Below, in pieces: positions 42,935 to 52,800 of a stretch of DNA of 64,000 nt (positions are counted from its first letter, which is position 1; the number at the start of each line of letters is the position of its first letter). This stretch comes from Aquamicrobium lusatiense (GTDB lineage: Bacteria > Pseudomonadota > Alphaproteobacteria > Rhizobiales > Rhizobiaceae). The notes under the pieces are model-generated. The model made no database searches. It was not told the DNA's origin and saw nothing but the letters and a program-made list of their open reading frames with translations. Location of the stretch: assembly GCF_014201615.1 (NCBI RefSeq), contig NZ_JACHEU010000005.1:1-64000 (forward strand), read 5' to 3'. Made by a program: the position numbers and the translations under genes.

Positions 42935-43936
42935 TCAGCGCACTCCCTTCGCCAGATCGCGGGCAGCGGCGATGATGCCGGGCACCTGCGGCACGGCGGC
43001 CTTTTCCAGCTCCGGATTGTAGGGGATCGGCGTCTCGGCCCCGCCAAGCCGCACGATGGGCGCGTCGAGATAGTCGAACGCCTCGCTCTCGGCGATCATC
43101 GCGCTGATCTCGGCGCCGATGCCCAGCGTCTTGACCGCCTCGTAGACGCACAGCAGGCGCGAGGTCTTCTTCACGCTCGCAATCACCGTCTCGCGGTCGA
43201 TAGGGCGGATGGTCCTGAGATCGATGACCTCGATGTCGATGCCCTCGCCGGCCAGCACTTCCGCCGCTTCCAGCGCCTTGTGCACCATGATGGAGGTCGC
43301 GACGATGGTGAGGTCCCTGCCCTCGCGGCGCACTTCGGCCTTGCCGATCGGCACCGTGTAATGGCCTTCCGGCACCGGGCCCTTCATCTTGTAGAGCAGC
43401 TTGTGCTCGAAGATCATCACCGGGTCGGGATCGGCGACGGCCGCCAGCAGCATGCCCTTCACGTCATGCGGGGTTGCCGGCTGGATCACCTTCAGGCCCG
43501 GCACATGCGCCAGCCACGCCTCGAGGCTCTGGCTGTGCTGGGCCGCAGCCCCCGTGCCGGAACCGGCCGGAAAGCGCATGACGACCGGAACCGAAACCTC
43601 GCCGCCCAGCATGAAGCGCATCTTGGCAGCCTGATTGACGATCTGCTCCATGCCGAGCGTGGCGAAATCGGAGAACTGGAACTCGAAGATCGGGCGCAGG
43701 CCGGTCACGGCAGCACCCACGGCGACGCCCGCGCCACCAAGCTCGGAGATCGGCGTGTCCATCACCCGGTCGGGACCGAAGCGCTCGACCAGATCGCCGG
43801 TCACCTGAAACGCGCCGCCATAGACGCCGATGTCCTCGCCCATGAGAATGACGCGCTCGTCGGCCTCCATGGCAATCGCCATGGCTTCCTGAATGGCCTG
43901 CGAGTAGCTCAGTTCGCGCACAGCCGCATCCATCAT
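42935..43936 (-). CDS. 2-oxoacid/acetoin dehydrogenase E1 component, beta subunit
   Basis: The 333-residue protein is a transketolase-like pyrimidine-binding plus C-terminal domain protein: [18 protein letters not shown] near the N-terminus with the thiamine-diphosphate-activating glutamate, [18 protein letters not shown], and a C-terminal [14 protein letters not shown] segment. With E1-alpha it decarboxylates a 2-oxoacid or cleaves acetoin. Its start overlaps the E1-alpha stop (ATGA), so the subunits are translationally coupled. Of the two adjacent ATGs the first, at 43936, is used; the second (43933) has slightly better spacing to AGGTGG. Confidence 0.9.
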   Translation of the reverse strand: MMDAAVRELSYSQAIQEAMAIAMEADERVILMGEDIGVYGGAFQVTGDLVERFGPDRVMDTPISELGGAGVAVGAAVTGLRPIFEFQFSDFATLGMEQIVNQAAKMRFMLGGEVSVPVVMRFPAGSGTGAAAQHSQSLEAWLAHVPGLKVIQPATPHDVKGMLLAAVADPDPVMIFEHKLLYKMKGPVPEGHYTVPIGKAEVRREGRDLTIVATSIMVHKALEAAEVLAGEGIDIEVIDLRTIRPIDRETVIASVKKTSRLLCVYEAVKTLGIGAEISAMIAESEAFDYLDAPIVRLGGAETPIPYNPELEKAAVPQVPGIIAAARDLAKGVR

Positions 43937-44958
43937 GCCACCTCTTCCGTATAGACAAACCGGGCAAGGTCGGAGATTTCGGGCATGGGGCCTTCCTTGG
44001 CGTATTCGATGCCTTCCGCGATCTCGCGCGCCACGTCCTCGCGGATCGCCTCGATGCCCTTATCGTCGATCACGCCGAATTCCTTCAGCTCGGTCTCGAA
44101 CAGCGTGATCGGATCGCGGTTGGTCATCCAGTCCTCGATCTCTTCCTTGGTGCGATAGCGGTTGCGGTCGCTCTTGGAATGGCCGCGATAGCGGTAGGTC
44201 TTGGATTCGATCAGCGTCGGCCCCTCGCCGGCCCGCGCCCGCTCGATTGCCGCATGCGAGGCTTCCGCCACTTCCGAGAAATTGTTGCCGTCGACGATCA
44301 CGCCCGGCATCGAATAAGCGGCGGCGCGGTCGGCGATGTTGGCCACGGCCGTCGAGCGCGCCGTGGAGGTGGACATGCCGTAGCCGTTGTTCTCGCACAC
44401 GAAGATCACCGGCAGCTTCCAGATCGAGGCCATGTTGAGCGATTCGTGGAACGCGCCCTCATTGTTGGCTCCGTCACCGAAGAAGGAGACCACGACCTTG
44501 CCGTTGCCGAGGCGCTTGGCCGACAGCGCCGCACCCACGGCGATCGGGATGCCACCCGCGACGATGCCGTTGGCGCCCAGATTGCCCTTGCTGACATCGG
44601 CGATGTGCATGGAGCCGCCCCGGCCCTTGCAGTAGCCGGTCGTCTTGCCGAAGAACTCCGCGAACATCTTCTTCACGTCCGCGCCCTTGGCGATGGAGTG
44701 CCCATGGCCGCGGTGCGTGGAGGTGATCTGGTCCTCGTCGGTCAGCGGCATGCAGATGCCCATGGCGCTCGCCTCCTGCCCGATCGACAGGTGCATGGTG
44801 CCGTGGATCAGGCCGCGCATGTAGCTGTCTTCCGCGCCCTCTTCGAAGCGGCGGATCAGATACATCTTGCGCAGCACGTCCCTGAGCTGCTCGTGGCTGT
44901 ACCGGGTGTAGGCGAAGGGCAGGTTCGTCTGCCCCGCCGCCTTGTTCGCTGTGGCCAT
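43933..44958 (-). CDS. 2-oxoacid/acetoin dehydrogenase E1 component, alpha subunit
   Basis: The 341-residue protein has the thiamine-diphosphate motif [17 protein letters not shown]...CENN (GDG-X26-NN), the substrate loop [12 protein letters not shown] and the phosphorylation-loop region [10 protein letters not shown]. It resembles AcoA and PdhA. With E1-beta it performs the thiamine-dependent step. It starts 11 nt after the SAF-domain oxidoreductase gene, with which it is clearly co-transcribed. Because no acoX, acoR or E3 is nearby, acetoin is only one possible substrate; the SAF enzyme's product is another. Confidence 0.9.
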   Translation of the reverse strand: MATANKAAGQTNLPFAYTRYSHEQLRDVLRKMYLIRRFEEGAEDSYMRGLIHGTMHLSIGQEASAMGICMPLTDEDQITSTHRGHGHSIAKGADVKKMFAEFFGKTTGYCKGRGGSMHIADVSKGNLGANGIVAGGIPIAVGAALSAKRLGNGKVVVSFFGDGANNEGAFHESLNMASIWKLPVIFVCENNGYGMSTSTARSTAVANIADRAAAYSMPGVIVDGNNFSEVAEASHAAIERARAGEGPTLIESKTYRYRGHSKSDRNRYRTKEEIEDWMTNRDPITLFETELKEFGVIDDKGIEAIREDVAREIAEGIEYAKEGPMPEISDLARFVYTEEVA

Positions 44959-44969
44959 ATTCAGGCTCC

Positions 44970-46286
44970 TTAACCGTAAACGAGCTTGTCCTGCCGGGCG
45001 CGCAGTTCGGCGATCTTCGATCCCGGCGCCGGCGCGGCGTTGGCATAGGTGATCAGTTCACCCTTCTTGATCGGCGCGGTCACCGCGCCGCCCTGCAGGA
45101 GGCCGCAGGGAATGGCCTTGGCGGCGCGTGCTTCCGGCGCCGTCATGATCCAGGCGCGGTAGCAATATTCGCCGATGGCATCGAGCTTCTCGCCCGGCTG
45201 CATGTCCTTCTTGGCGACGGCGCAGACCTCGGCGACGGGCTTGGCCAGCGGCACCATGTCGGCCTTGCCGTAGAGCACGACGCGGGCGCAGGTCAGCGGC
45301 ACTTCCAGCGACGTCAGGTGATAGGGGCGGTGGAAGGTGAAATACGGGCCCTTGCCCATCTTCAGGTCTTCCATGCGCTCCGAAATGCGCGGATGCGACA
45401 TGTCGGCGACGACGAACACGCCCGGCGCCACGCCCTTGCCGATGGAGTAGTCGACAACGCCGATCTTGGAGAGCACGCCGCCATCCTTTTCCGGAACCAG
45501 CACGCTGGAAAGCTGGTCCAGCGTGGCGGCGGGGCCGTGCATGCCGGGCTTGTCGGGCACCAGACCGGTGGCGTTGGCGATCGCCGCCATCTCGACCATG
45601 GTCTTGGAGCCGTCAACGAACTCGACCAGCATGCGCACATTCATGTTGCGGCGGTGCGCTTCCTCCTCATAGGCGGGCGGCGTCGCATCGATGTTGAGCG
45701 GGTTGTTCTTGCCCTTGCCGGCGGCGACGATCGGATGGCCCATGGCCGAGACGAATTCGATCAGCTCCATGCAGGAAGACGGCTCGTCGCCCGCGCCCAG
45801 CGAATAGGTGACGCCGAGGCGATCGGCTTCGCTTTTCAGGTAAGCGCCGATGGTGACGTCGGCCTCGACGTTCATCATCACCAGATGCTTGCCGTGCTCC
45901 ATGGCGCGCAGGCCGATCTCGGCCCCCACGGCCGGAACGCCGGTGGCATCGATGACCACGTCGATCAGATCGTTGCCAAGCACCAGATCGGCATCATCCG
46001 TCACCGCGATCTTGCCGGCTTCCATGGCTGCCGTCATGTCGGAAGCGGTGCCGACCTCGCGGGAGTGCCCCTTTTTCCGATAGGCGATGTCGACCGCCTT
46101 GTGAGCGTTGGGCATGTTGAGCTCGGAGATCGCACCGATCTCCACGCCGGCCATATGCGCCACGCGGGTGACGATATCGGTGCCCATCTCGCCGGAGCCG
46201 ATGAGGCCGATGCGTATAGGCTTGCCCGAAGCTGCGCGCTCCTGAAGATCCCGCGCCAGACCGGTCGGGGAGATGTTGATGCCCAT
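44970..46286 (-). CDS. NAD(P)-binding oxidoreductase with C-terminal SAF domain (homoserine-dehydrogenase-like)
   Basis: The 438-residue protein has an N-terminal Rossmann domain (RIGLIGSGEMGTDIVTRV at about 22-40; DVVIDATGVPAVG) of the homoserine dehydrogenase type, a middle domain (LGAGDEPSSCMELIEF, KGKNNPLN) and a C-terminal SAF domain (about 345-425, PLAKPVAEVCAVAKKDMQPGEKLD). Proteins with this fusion are found in sugar and polyol catabolic clusters of alphaproteobacteria and are often misnamed as flagellar FlgA. Here it is the first gene of the operon with E1/E2. GGAGGA precedes the start at 46286. The reaction is not known to me. Confidence 0.7.
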   Translation of the reverse strand: MGINISPTGLARDLQERAASGKPIRIGLIGSGEMGTDIVTRVAHMAGVEIGAISELNMPNAHKAVDIAYRKKGHSREVGTASDMTAAMEAGKIAVTDDADLVLGNDLIDVVIDATGVPAVGAEIGLRAMEHGKHLVMMNVEADVTIGAYLKSEADRLGVTYSLGAGDEPSSCMELIEFVSAMGHPIVAAGKGKNNPLNIDATPPAYEEEAHRRNMNVRMLVEFVDGSKTMVEMAAIANATGLVPDKPGMHGPAATLDQLSSVLVPEKDGGVLSKIGVVDYSIGKGVAPGVFVVADMSHPRISERMEDLKMGKGPYFTFHRPYHLTSLEVPLTCARVVLYGKADMVPLAKPVAEVCAVAKKDMQPGEKLDAIGEYCYRAWIMTAPEARAAKAIPCGLLQGGAVTAPIKKGELITYANAAPAPGSKIAELRARQDKLVYG

Positions 46287-46318
46287 TTCGTGAATCCTCC
46301 GTAGTTGAACCATCAATA

Positions 46319-46354
46319 ATGAACATGTGTTTTTCAATCAAGTCGAATGTTCAT
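46319..46354. promoter_or_regulatory. TGTTCAT-type inverted repeat before the SAF/E1/E2 operon
   Basis: Perfect 8-bp arms ATGAACAT and ATGTTCAT are separated by 20 nt and start 33 nt upstream of the SAF-gene start. The half-site is the one in the palindrome at 39879-39912, here with arms in the opposite order. Binding by the SorC regulator is inferred. Confidence 0.55.
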
Positions 46355-46436
46355 TGCTTGCATAATAGCACCCATTCGCCGCGGCTTCGCGGCGACAGAA
46401 TGTGGATGGCAGCAGAGAATGTGAAATAATAGCCGT

Positions 46437-47423
46437 TCAGAGCAATCCGAACCGGTATTCGGTGATCTGGCGATAGGTTTCGCCGGGCCTCAGAACGGCA
46501 TCGGCAAAGCCCGGATGATTGACGGCATCGGGAAAGCGCTGCGGCTCAAGGCACAGCCCGCCATGGCGCACGCCTTGCACACCGCCGTGCAGCCTTTCGC
46601 GCACCGGCAGATTGCCGCCGTCATAGAATTGCAGGCCGGGCTCCGTGGTCAGCACGTCCATCGCGATGCCGGAACGCGCCGCTTCCAGCTGGGCGGCGAA
46701 GGCCGGCGCCTCGCGCGCCTGACGCGCCAGCACGAAGTTATGATCGTAGCCTTCAAAACGCCCGCCTTCACGACAGACCGGCCGCAGCCTGCGAAAATCG
46801 AATCGGCTGTCGGCCACTGCACGGATTTCGCCGGTCGGGATGTTGTCGGCATCCACCGGTGTATAGGCATCCGCCGCTATGCGCAGCCTGTGGTCCAGCG
46901 CACTGCCGCCGCCGTCGAGGTTGAAGTAGGCATGGGCCGCGAGGTTGACAAGCGTTTCGCGGTCCGTGCGCGCCTCCAGTTCGATCACCAGCCGGCCGGG
47001 CTCCACCCGATAGAAGCAGCTTGCATGCATCTCTCCGGGATAGCCCTGATCGCCATCCGGCGACACCAGCGAAAGAAGCACGCAATCGGCGGAGCGCCGC
47101 TCCACCGTCCAGTCGCGCACCGCGAAGCCCTCCGCCCCGCCATGCAGATGGGTGCGGCCATGTTCGTTGAGATCGAGTCGGTGATCCCTGCCCCCGATAT
47201 GCGCCCTGCCCCCGGCGATACGGTTGGCGCAGCGCCCGGCAATAGCGCCAAAGAATGCGCCATGCGTCCGGTAGGCGCTGAGGTTGTCGAAGCCGAGCAC
47301 GACATTCACCGGACCGTCCCGTCCGGGCACAATCAGTTCCGTCAGCGAGGCCCCAAAAGAAATGACGCCGGCGGTGATGCCGCCGGCGCCAATCCTGATC
47401 ACGTCATGGCGATCTTCCATCAT
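46437..47423 (-). CDS. Aldose 1-epimerase (galactose mutarotase family)
   Basis: The 328-residue protein shows the mutarotase core: ASLTELIVPGRDG near the N-terminus, GRCANRIAGG, the catalytic histidines in NEHGRTHLHGG and AAHAYFNLDG, and the acidic residue in the C-terminal PDAVNHPGF region. It interconverts alpha and beta anomers of an aldose in the cytoplasm. GGGGAG lies just before two adjacent ATGs (47423 and 47420). It precedes the SAF operon on the same strand but is separated from it by 150 bp that include the TGTTCAT dyad, so it may be a separate unit. Confidence 0.88.
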   Translation of the reverse strand: MMEDRHDVIRIGAGGITAGVISFGASLTELIVPGRDGPVNVVLGFDNLSAYRTHGAFFGAIAGRCANRIAGGRAHIGGRDHRLDLNEHGRTHLHGGAEGFAVRDWTVERRSADCVLLSLVSPDGDQGYPGEMHASCFYRVEPGRLVIELEARTDRETLVNLAAHAYFNLDGGGSALDHRLRIAADAYTPVDADNIPTGEIRAVADSRFDFRRLRPVCREGGRFEGYDHNFVLARQAREAPAFAAQLEAARSGIAMDVLTTEPGLQFYDGGNLPVRERLHGGVQGVRHGGLCLEPQRFPDAVNHPGFADAVLRPGETYRQITEYRFGLL

Positions 47424-47536
47424 CGGCTCCCCTGTGCGCCACATCATTGCGCTGCCAGTGTAACCGCAACAGAGCCGCCATGCAGCCTGCGTTCAGACGG
47501 CCGGCCGGGCGCGATGGCCCGACCGGCGTCCCGCGA

Positions 47537-48964
47537 TCACTTCTTGGGAGTGATCTTGCTGATCCGGTCGTTTGCCGGATTGTCTTCACCCTGCGCCTTG
47601 TTGACGGCGAAAATGTCACCCTTGTCGTCGACTGCGACGTGGTTGGCGAACGGCGCATTTTCGAGGTTGGCGACGATGTTGCCGTCCGTATCGACGACCG
47701 TAACCGTGCCCGCGCCGCGATTGCTGACATAAGCGTGCTTTGACACCGGATCGAAGGCGACGTTGAGCGCGCCGGCACCCACCAGCACATTGTGCAGCGT
47801 CTCGCCGCTGTCGGTGTCCACGATCAGCAGGTTGTCGCTGCCCTGCGAAGCCACGAAGACACGCTTCGTCTCGCCGTCATAGGCAACGCCAATGGCGCCA
47901 CGCGAACCCTTGATCGGGATCACCTTTTCCACCTCGCCGCTGGCGGAGTCGATGATCGCCACCTCGTCGGTGGACATGCTGACGGTGAACAGCTTGCCGG
48001 AATCGGCGTCGAACTTGAGGCTGCCGACGGAGAAGTTCTGACCGCGCTTGCCGCTCTTGATCTCGATCACGCCGGCAGGCTCAAGGGTCTTGGCGTCAAA
48101 CACCACCACTTCCGGCGAACCGGAGGCGGTTGCATAGGCCTTGCCGCCCTTCTCGTCCACGACCACGTCACGGGCATGCGCGGCAGCGCCCGGCTCGAAC
48201 TGCTTGACCAGCGAAAGGTCGGACTGCTTGTAGACCGCAACCGTGTTCTGGCGGGTGTTGGTCACCCACACGGTATCGTTGGCGTCATCGACGGCAACGC
48301 CATACACGGCATAAAGGCCGCCTTCCTTGCCGTCCTCGCGCGCCGGGGCTTCGCCGGGCGAGACCTGCGCCACGATCTCAAGCGTCTCCGGGTTCACCTT
48401 CACCAGAGCAGACGCCTTGACCGGCGGGCGGCCGACGGCGGACGTCACGAACACGGCGTCACTCTTGGCACTGTATGCGCTCTGATAGAGGCCGGGCACG
48501 AGCTTGTTATCCTTGACCTCGAACTTGTCTGCACCCGACAGCGGCACCTGCGGCGAAACCTTCAGTTCCACGATTTCGGCGTGGTAGGGTGCGGCAGTGG
48601 TCAGCACCAGCGGATGGGTGCCGACGGCAGCGTCCTCGGGCAGCTTGAAGGTCACCTCGAACTTGCCTTCCTGATCGGCCGTGAGCGGGCCTTCACCCAG
48701 AACCTGCGCCCCGCGCAGGAAGGTCACCGACTGGCCGGGCTTGAAGTCCTGGCCCGAAACCTTGATCTCCGAGCCCGAATAGATCGGTTTGCCCTGCTCG
48801 ACGGCCGAAGCGCGCACGCGGCCCTGATAATCGGAATCCGGCGCATCGAAGGCGACCTGCGCCAGCGCGGTGCCAAGGCTGAGCGCCAGCGCGCCAGCGG
48901 CAATGATGAAGCGCAACCCCGCAGCGGACCGGTTTCGGGAAACGGAGGATGAAGTGCCGTGCAT
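47537..48964 (-). CDS. YncE-like secreted beta-propeller protein
   Basis: The 475-residue protein has a signal peptide (about residues 1-36, ending ALA-Q), an Ig-like N-terminal domain (about 40-145) and a seven-bladed beta-propeller of YVTN/YncE type (VYGVAVDDANDTVWVTNTRQNTV-like blades). E. coli YncE is a periplasmic propeller whose gene is repressed by Fur; its function is unknown. Here the gene follows entA on the same strand and has a TGA-N9-TCA iron box 74 nt upstream, so it is probably part of the iron regulon. The start at 48964 is supported by AGGAAGG; a longer reading would add 11 residues. Confidence 0.8.
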   Translation of the reverse strand: MHGTSSSVSRNRSAAGLRFIIAAGALALSLGTALAQVAFDAPDSDYQGRVRASAVEQGKPIYSGSEIKVSGQDFKPGQSVTFLRGAQVLGEGPLTADQEGKFEVTFKLPEDAAVGTHPLVLTTAAPYHAEIVELKVSPQVPLSGADKFEVKDNKLVPGLYQSAYSAKSDAVFVTSAVGRPPVKASALVKVNPETLEIVAQVSPGEAPAREDGKEGGLYAVYGVAVDDANDTVWVTNTRQNTVAVYKQSDLSLVKQFEPGAAAHARDVVVDEKGGKAYATASGSPEVVVFDAKTLEPAGVIEIKSGKRGQNFSVGSLKFDADSGKLFTVSMSTDEVAIIDSASGEVEKVIPIKGSRGAIGVAYDGETKRVFVASQGSDNLLIVDTDSGETLHNVLVGAGALNVAFDPVSKHAYVSNRGAGTVTVVDTDGNIVANLENAPFANHVAVDDKGDIFAVNKAQGEDNPANDRISKITPKK

Positions 48965-49037
48965 GGATAGCCTTCCTGTCAGTTGAGACCGCCTCAAAAA
49001 GCGATCATTTCATGATACGGGATCGTTCTACATAACA

Positions 49038-49052
49038 TGATATTTTTTCTCA
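49038..49052. promoter_or_regulatory. Iron-responsive (RirA-type) box upstream of the yncE-like gene
   Basis: TGA-TATTTTTTC-TCA fits the rhizobial IRO consensus TGA-N9-TCA. It lies between the entA stop and the yncE-like start, in an AT-rich stretch. The match to the consensus is exact for the six fixed positions; protein binding is inferred. Confidence 0.55.
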
Positions 49053-49065
49053 AGTTATATTGCAG

Positions 49066-49842
49066 TCACCCCCTCAGCGTTGCGCCACCGTCCACATAAA
49101 GATCGCTCATGGTGATATGGCCGGCGCGGTCGGAGAGCAGGAACACCACGGCTTCTGCCACATCCACGGGCGTCGCCAGCTTGCCCAGCGGAATGCCGCT
49201 CTTGAAGGTTTCAGGCGACCCTGCGATGACCTTTTGCGCACCGCTTTTGTCGGACCACATGCCGGTCTGCATCGGCGTCAGCGTCGAACCGGGCGCCACG
49301 ATGTTGCAGCGTATGCCGAACGGCGCCAGTTCCAGCCCGAGGCAGCGGGTGAACATGGTGGCCGCCGCCTTGGAGGCCGCATAGGCGGCCATGGCGTGAC
49401 GCGGAATGCCGGCGGCATTGGAACTGACCGTCACCAGCGCACCGCGCCGTCTTTCCGTCATGCGCCGGGACAAGGCCCGCATCACATGGAACACGCCGTC
49501 GCTGTTGACGGCAAAGACATTGCGCCATGTCTCGTCCGAAGTTTCTGTAACGAGATCGGTAGCCAGAATGCCGGCCACGCTGACGCCCAGATCGATCGGC
49601 CCGGCATCGGCCTCATGCGCCGCCACCAGCGCTTCCACGGCGGAAGAATCGCGAACATCGAGCGCCGCGCGCTTCACTTTGTCTTCAGGCAGATCGGCCA
49701 GCACGTCCAGCGCCGCCGCATCGAAGTCGGTCGCCAGAACCCTTGCGCCCTCCTCCACCAGAAGCCGCACCACCTCGACGCCGATGCCGCCGCCGGCACC
49801 CGTCACCAGCGCGGTCTTTCCCTCAAGTCCGGTCGGGCGCAT
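49066..49842 (-). CDS. entA: 2,3-dihydro-2,3-dihydroxybenzoate dehydrogenase
   Basis: The 258-residue short-chain dehydrogenase has TGAGGGIG near the N-terminus, NAAG-equivalent VAGIL, the catalytic S-Y-K set (VSSNA, Y in AAYAASKAA) and a C-terminal YVDGGATL. In the siderophore pathway EntA oxidises 2,3-dihydro-DHB to 2,3-dihydroxybenzoate with NAD+. The start at 49842 follows AAGGAG; a longer frame would overlap the NRPS gene by 17 bp. It is the last gene of the ent cluster, after entF. Confidence 0.9.
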   Translation of the reverse strand: MRPTGLEGKTALVTGAGGGIGVEVVRLLVEEGARVLATDFDAAALDVLADLPEDKVKRAALDVRDSSAVEALVAAHEADAGPIDLGVSVAGILATDLVTETSDETWRNVFAVNSDGVFHVMRALSRRMTERRRGALVTVSSNAAGIPRHAMAAYAASKAAATMFTRCLGLELAPFGIRCNIVAPGSTLTPMQTGMWSDKSGAQKVIAGSPETFKSGIPLGKLATPVDVAEAVVFLLSDRAGHITMSDLYVDGGATLRG

Positions 49843-49855
49843 GGCAAAAACTCCT

Positions 49856-52800
49856 TCAGTCGTGTTCGGCAAGCCGGCGGTCCAGCTCCGGCGCGATCAG
49901 CGCCGAAGCCGCGGGCGCGGTCAGTTGCGGATGCAGGAACGGCACCTCGACGCAATCGAGCGCCGCTGCATGCGCCAGCCACAGCTCCGGCTTGAGGTCC
50001 GGCCTGTCCTCGTGGTCGAGCCCGGCGCGCACATGCATCACCGTGCCCTCGTAGCGGCCATGATAATGGGTACGCACCAGCCGGTTGGTGTCGAGCACCA
50101 CCCGCACCACGCCGTCCAGCGCCGTGCCCGGCAAATTGCCGAGCGGGCTGTCGCCTTCGCGCAGGAACTCGATGATGGCGGCGCGCGTCGTCAGTTCGGG
50201 ATGTGCGTTCGGATCGTACCCGGCAATCGCCAGCAGCGCCCGCAGCGCCGCCGCCTCGTCCGGTTCCGGTTCGGCCCGCCAGCATTCGGCCGGATAGGAA
50301 TCGAGCATCGCCACCACGCCGACTTCTTTCCCGCGCGCTTTCAGATGCACAGCCATGGCATGCGCGATGATGCCACCCACCGACCATCCGGCCAGATGAT
50401 ACGGCCCTTGCGGATAAAGCTCCGCGATCCTCTCGGCATAATCGGCGGCCAGCGCGTCGAGGCTGTCCGGCAGCGGATGCTCCGGGTCGATGGAAGGCGA
50501 TTGCAACCCATAGACCGCGCGCCCGGTTCCCAGCGACCGCGCCAGCGTGCGATACCCCCACGAGAGACCGCCTGCCGGATGCACGATGAACAGCGGCGGC
50601 CTGCCTTCATCACCGCCGCGCAGCTTTATGATCGGCTCAAGTCCGCTGTCATGCACCCGGTCGGCATCGATGGAAGCGGCGAGCGTGGCGATGGTCGGGT
50701 GCTCGAACAGCACGCCGAGACCCGGATCGAAGCCGAACCGCTCCTGCACCCGCAACAAGAGATGCACGGCCAGCAGCGAATCGCCGCCGAGATTGAAGAA
50801 ATCCGCATCTGGATCGGGCAGCGCTTCAAGCCCCAGCACATCGGCCACGAGCTGGCACAATGCCGCCTCGGTCGACGTCGCCGGCTCCCGCACGGCCTGC
50901 ACCTCGAAGCTCGGCGCCGGCAGCGCCTTGCGGTCCAGCTTGCCATTGGCGTTGACCGGCATCGCCTGCATCTCGACCACGGCCGAAGGCACCATATAAT
51001 CCGCCAGCCGCGCCGCCATATTCCGGCGCAGCCGCTCCGCCTCGTAGCCCTCGCCCGGCACCACATAGGCGACGATGCGTTTGTCGCCCGGCCGGTCCTC
51101 GCGCACGATCACCGCCGCATCGCTCACCAGAGCGGAACCGGCAATCGCCGCCTCGATCTCGCCAAGCTCAATGCGCAGCCCCCTGATCTTCACCTGATAG
51201 TCGCAGCGCCCGAGATAGACGACCGCGCCATCCTCACGCAGCCGCGCCAGGTCGCCGGTCATGTACATGCGCTCGCCCGGCCGGAACGGATCGGCCACGA
51301 AGCGCTCTTCCGTGAGATCCGGCCGCCCGAGATAACAGCGCGCAAGCTGCACACCCGCAAGATAGAGATGACCTGCAACACCGGGCGGCAGCGGCCGCAA
51401 CCGCGCGTCCAGCACGTAAAGCCGCGTGTTCCACACCGGAAACCCGATCGGCACCGGCGAAGACGTATCGTCCGGCCCCGCCGGCCAGTAGCTGACATCG
51501 ACAGCCGCCTCGGTCGGCCCATAGAGATTGTGCAACTCGCCGGCAATGCGCTGATGGAAGCGGTCACGGTGGTCGGCGGTCAGTTCCTCGCCGCTGCAGA
51601 AGGTGCGCGCGACGCTCAAGCCCTGCGAGGCCGGCGAAGCGAGAAACGCCGAGAGCATGGAGGGCACGAAATGCAGCGTGGTGATGCCGTGCCGGCGCAC
51701 CAGTGCCGCAATCGCCGCCGGGTCGCGATGCGCGCCGGGCGGTGCCACCACCAGCCGCGCCCCGCACAGGAACGGCAGAAAGAACTCCCACACCGACACG
51801 TCGAAGGTGGCGGGCGTCTTTTGCAGGAAGCGATCATCGGCCGTGAAGCCATAATGCGTGCGCATCCATTCCAGCCGGTTGACGATGGCGCGATGTTCGA
51901 TCACCACGCCCTTCGGGTCGCCGGTCGAGCCCGAGGTGTAGATGACATAAGCCATATCGCCGGGCTCAACCTGCGGCAGCGCGCCCTCGCCCGGCTCCTG
52001 CGGCCAGTCGGCCGGGGCCAGCACCTGCGCCCCCGCAAAGGCTTCGTTGCCCGGCTCTGCCAGAACGCACACAGGCTTTGCCGCAGCCACGATGCGAGCC
52101 AGACGCTGCGGCGGATTGTCGAGGTCGAGCGGCAGGTAAGCCGCTCCCGCCCGCAAACTCGCGATCAACGCGATCACCAGTTCAGCCGAGCGCGGCAGCG
52201 CCACCGCCACGATCCGGTCGCGCCCTGCGCCGCGCTTCACCAGTTCGCCCGCAAGTGCTGCCGTGCGCCGGTCAAGCTCGGCATAGCTGAGCATCGTGTC
52301 GCCGAACACCAGCGCCGGCGCATCCGGCGTCTGAGCCATCTTCGCCTCGATCAGCGCCGTCAGCGTCGTGTCTGGCACGTCATGCTCGGTCCGGTTCGCC
52401 TCCACCAGATAGCGCTCGACATCTGCATCGCAGGCGATCGGCACATCGGCCAGCGTCGTCGCGTCCATGGCCTTTTCGAGAAAAGCCGCCAGCCGCCGCG
52501 AATGCGCTTTCGTCGCCTCCGCCGAATAGAGCGCCGGATTGGAATCGACCTCCATCAGCAGCGCGCTCAGCGCATCGCCCCGGAAGGTGAAAGTGATGTC
52601 GTCCACCGCCCCCGCGCCCAGAATGTTCAGCCTCACGTCCAGCCCCGGCATGGTCGGCGGCAGGTCGAAGGGCTGCATGTTGATCAGCGGCCCATAGAGC
52701 CGACGCGAGCCGCCGACGAGACCCAGATCGCGGCGCAACTGCTCCGAGCGGTAGCGCCCGTGCCGGCGCGCGCGCATCATCTGCTTCGACACGCCGACCA

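Noticed and set aside
44970..46286. Flagellar protein FlgA (SAF domain)
   Set aside because: The SAF domain is only the C-terminal third; the N-terminus is a Rossmann dehydrogenase and there are no flagellar genes nearby.
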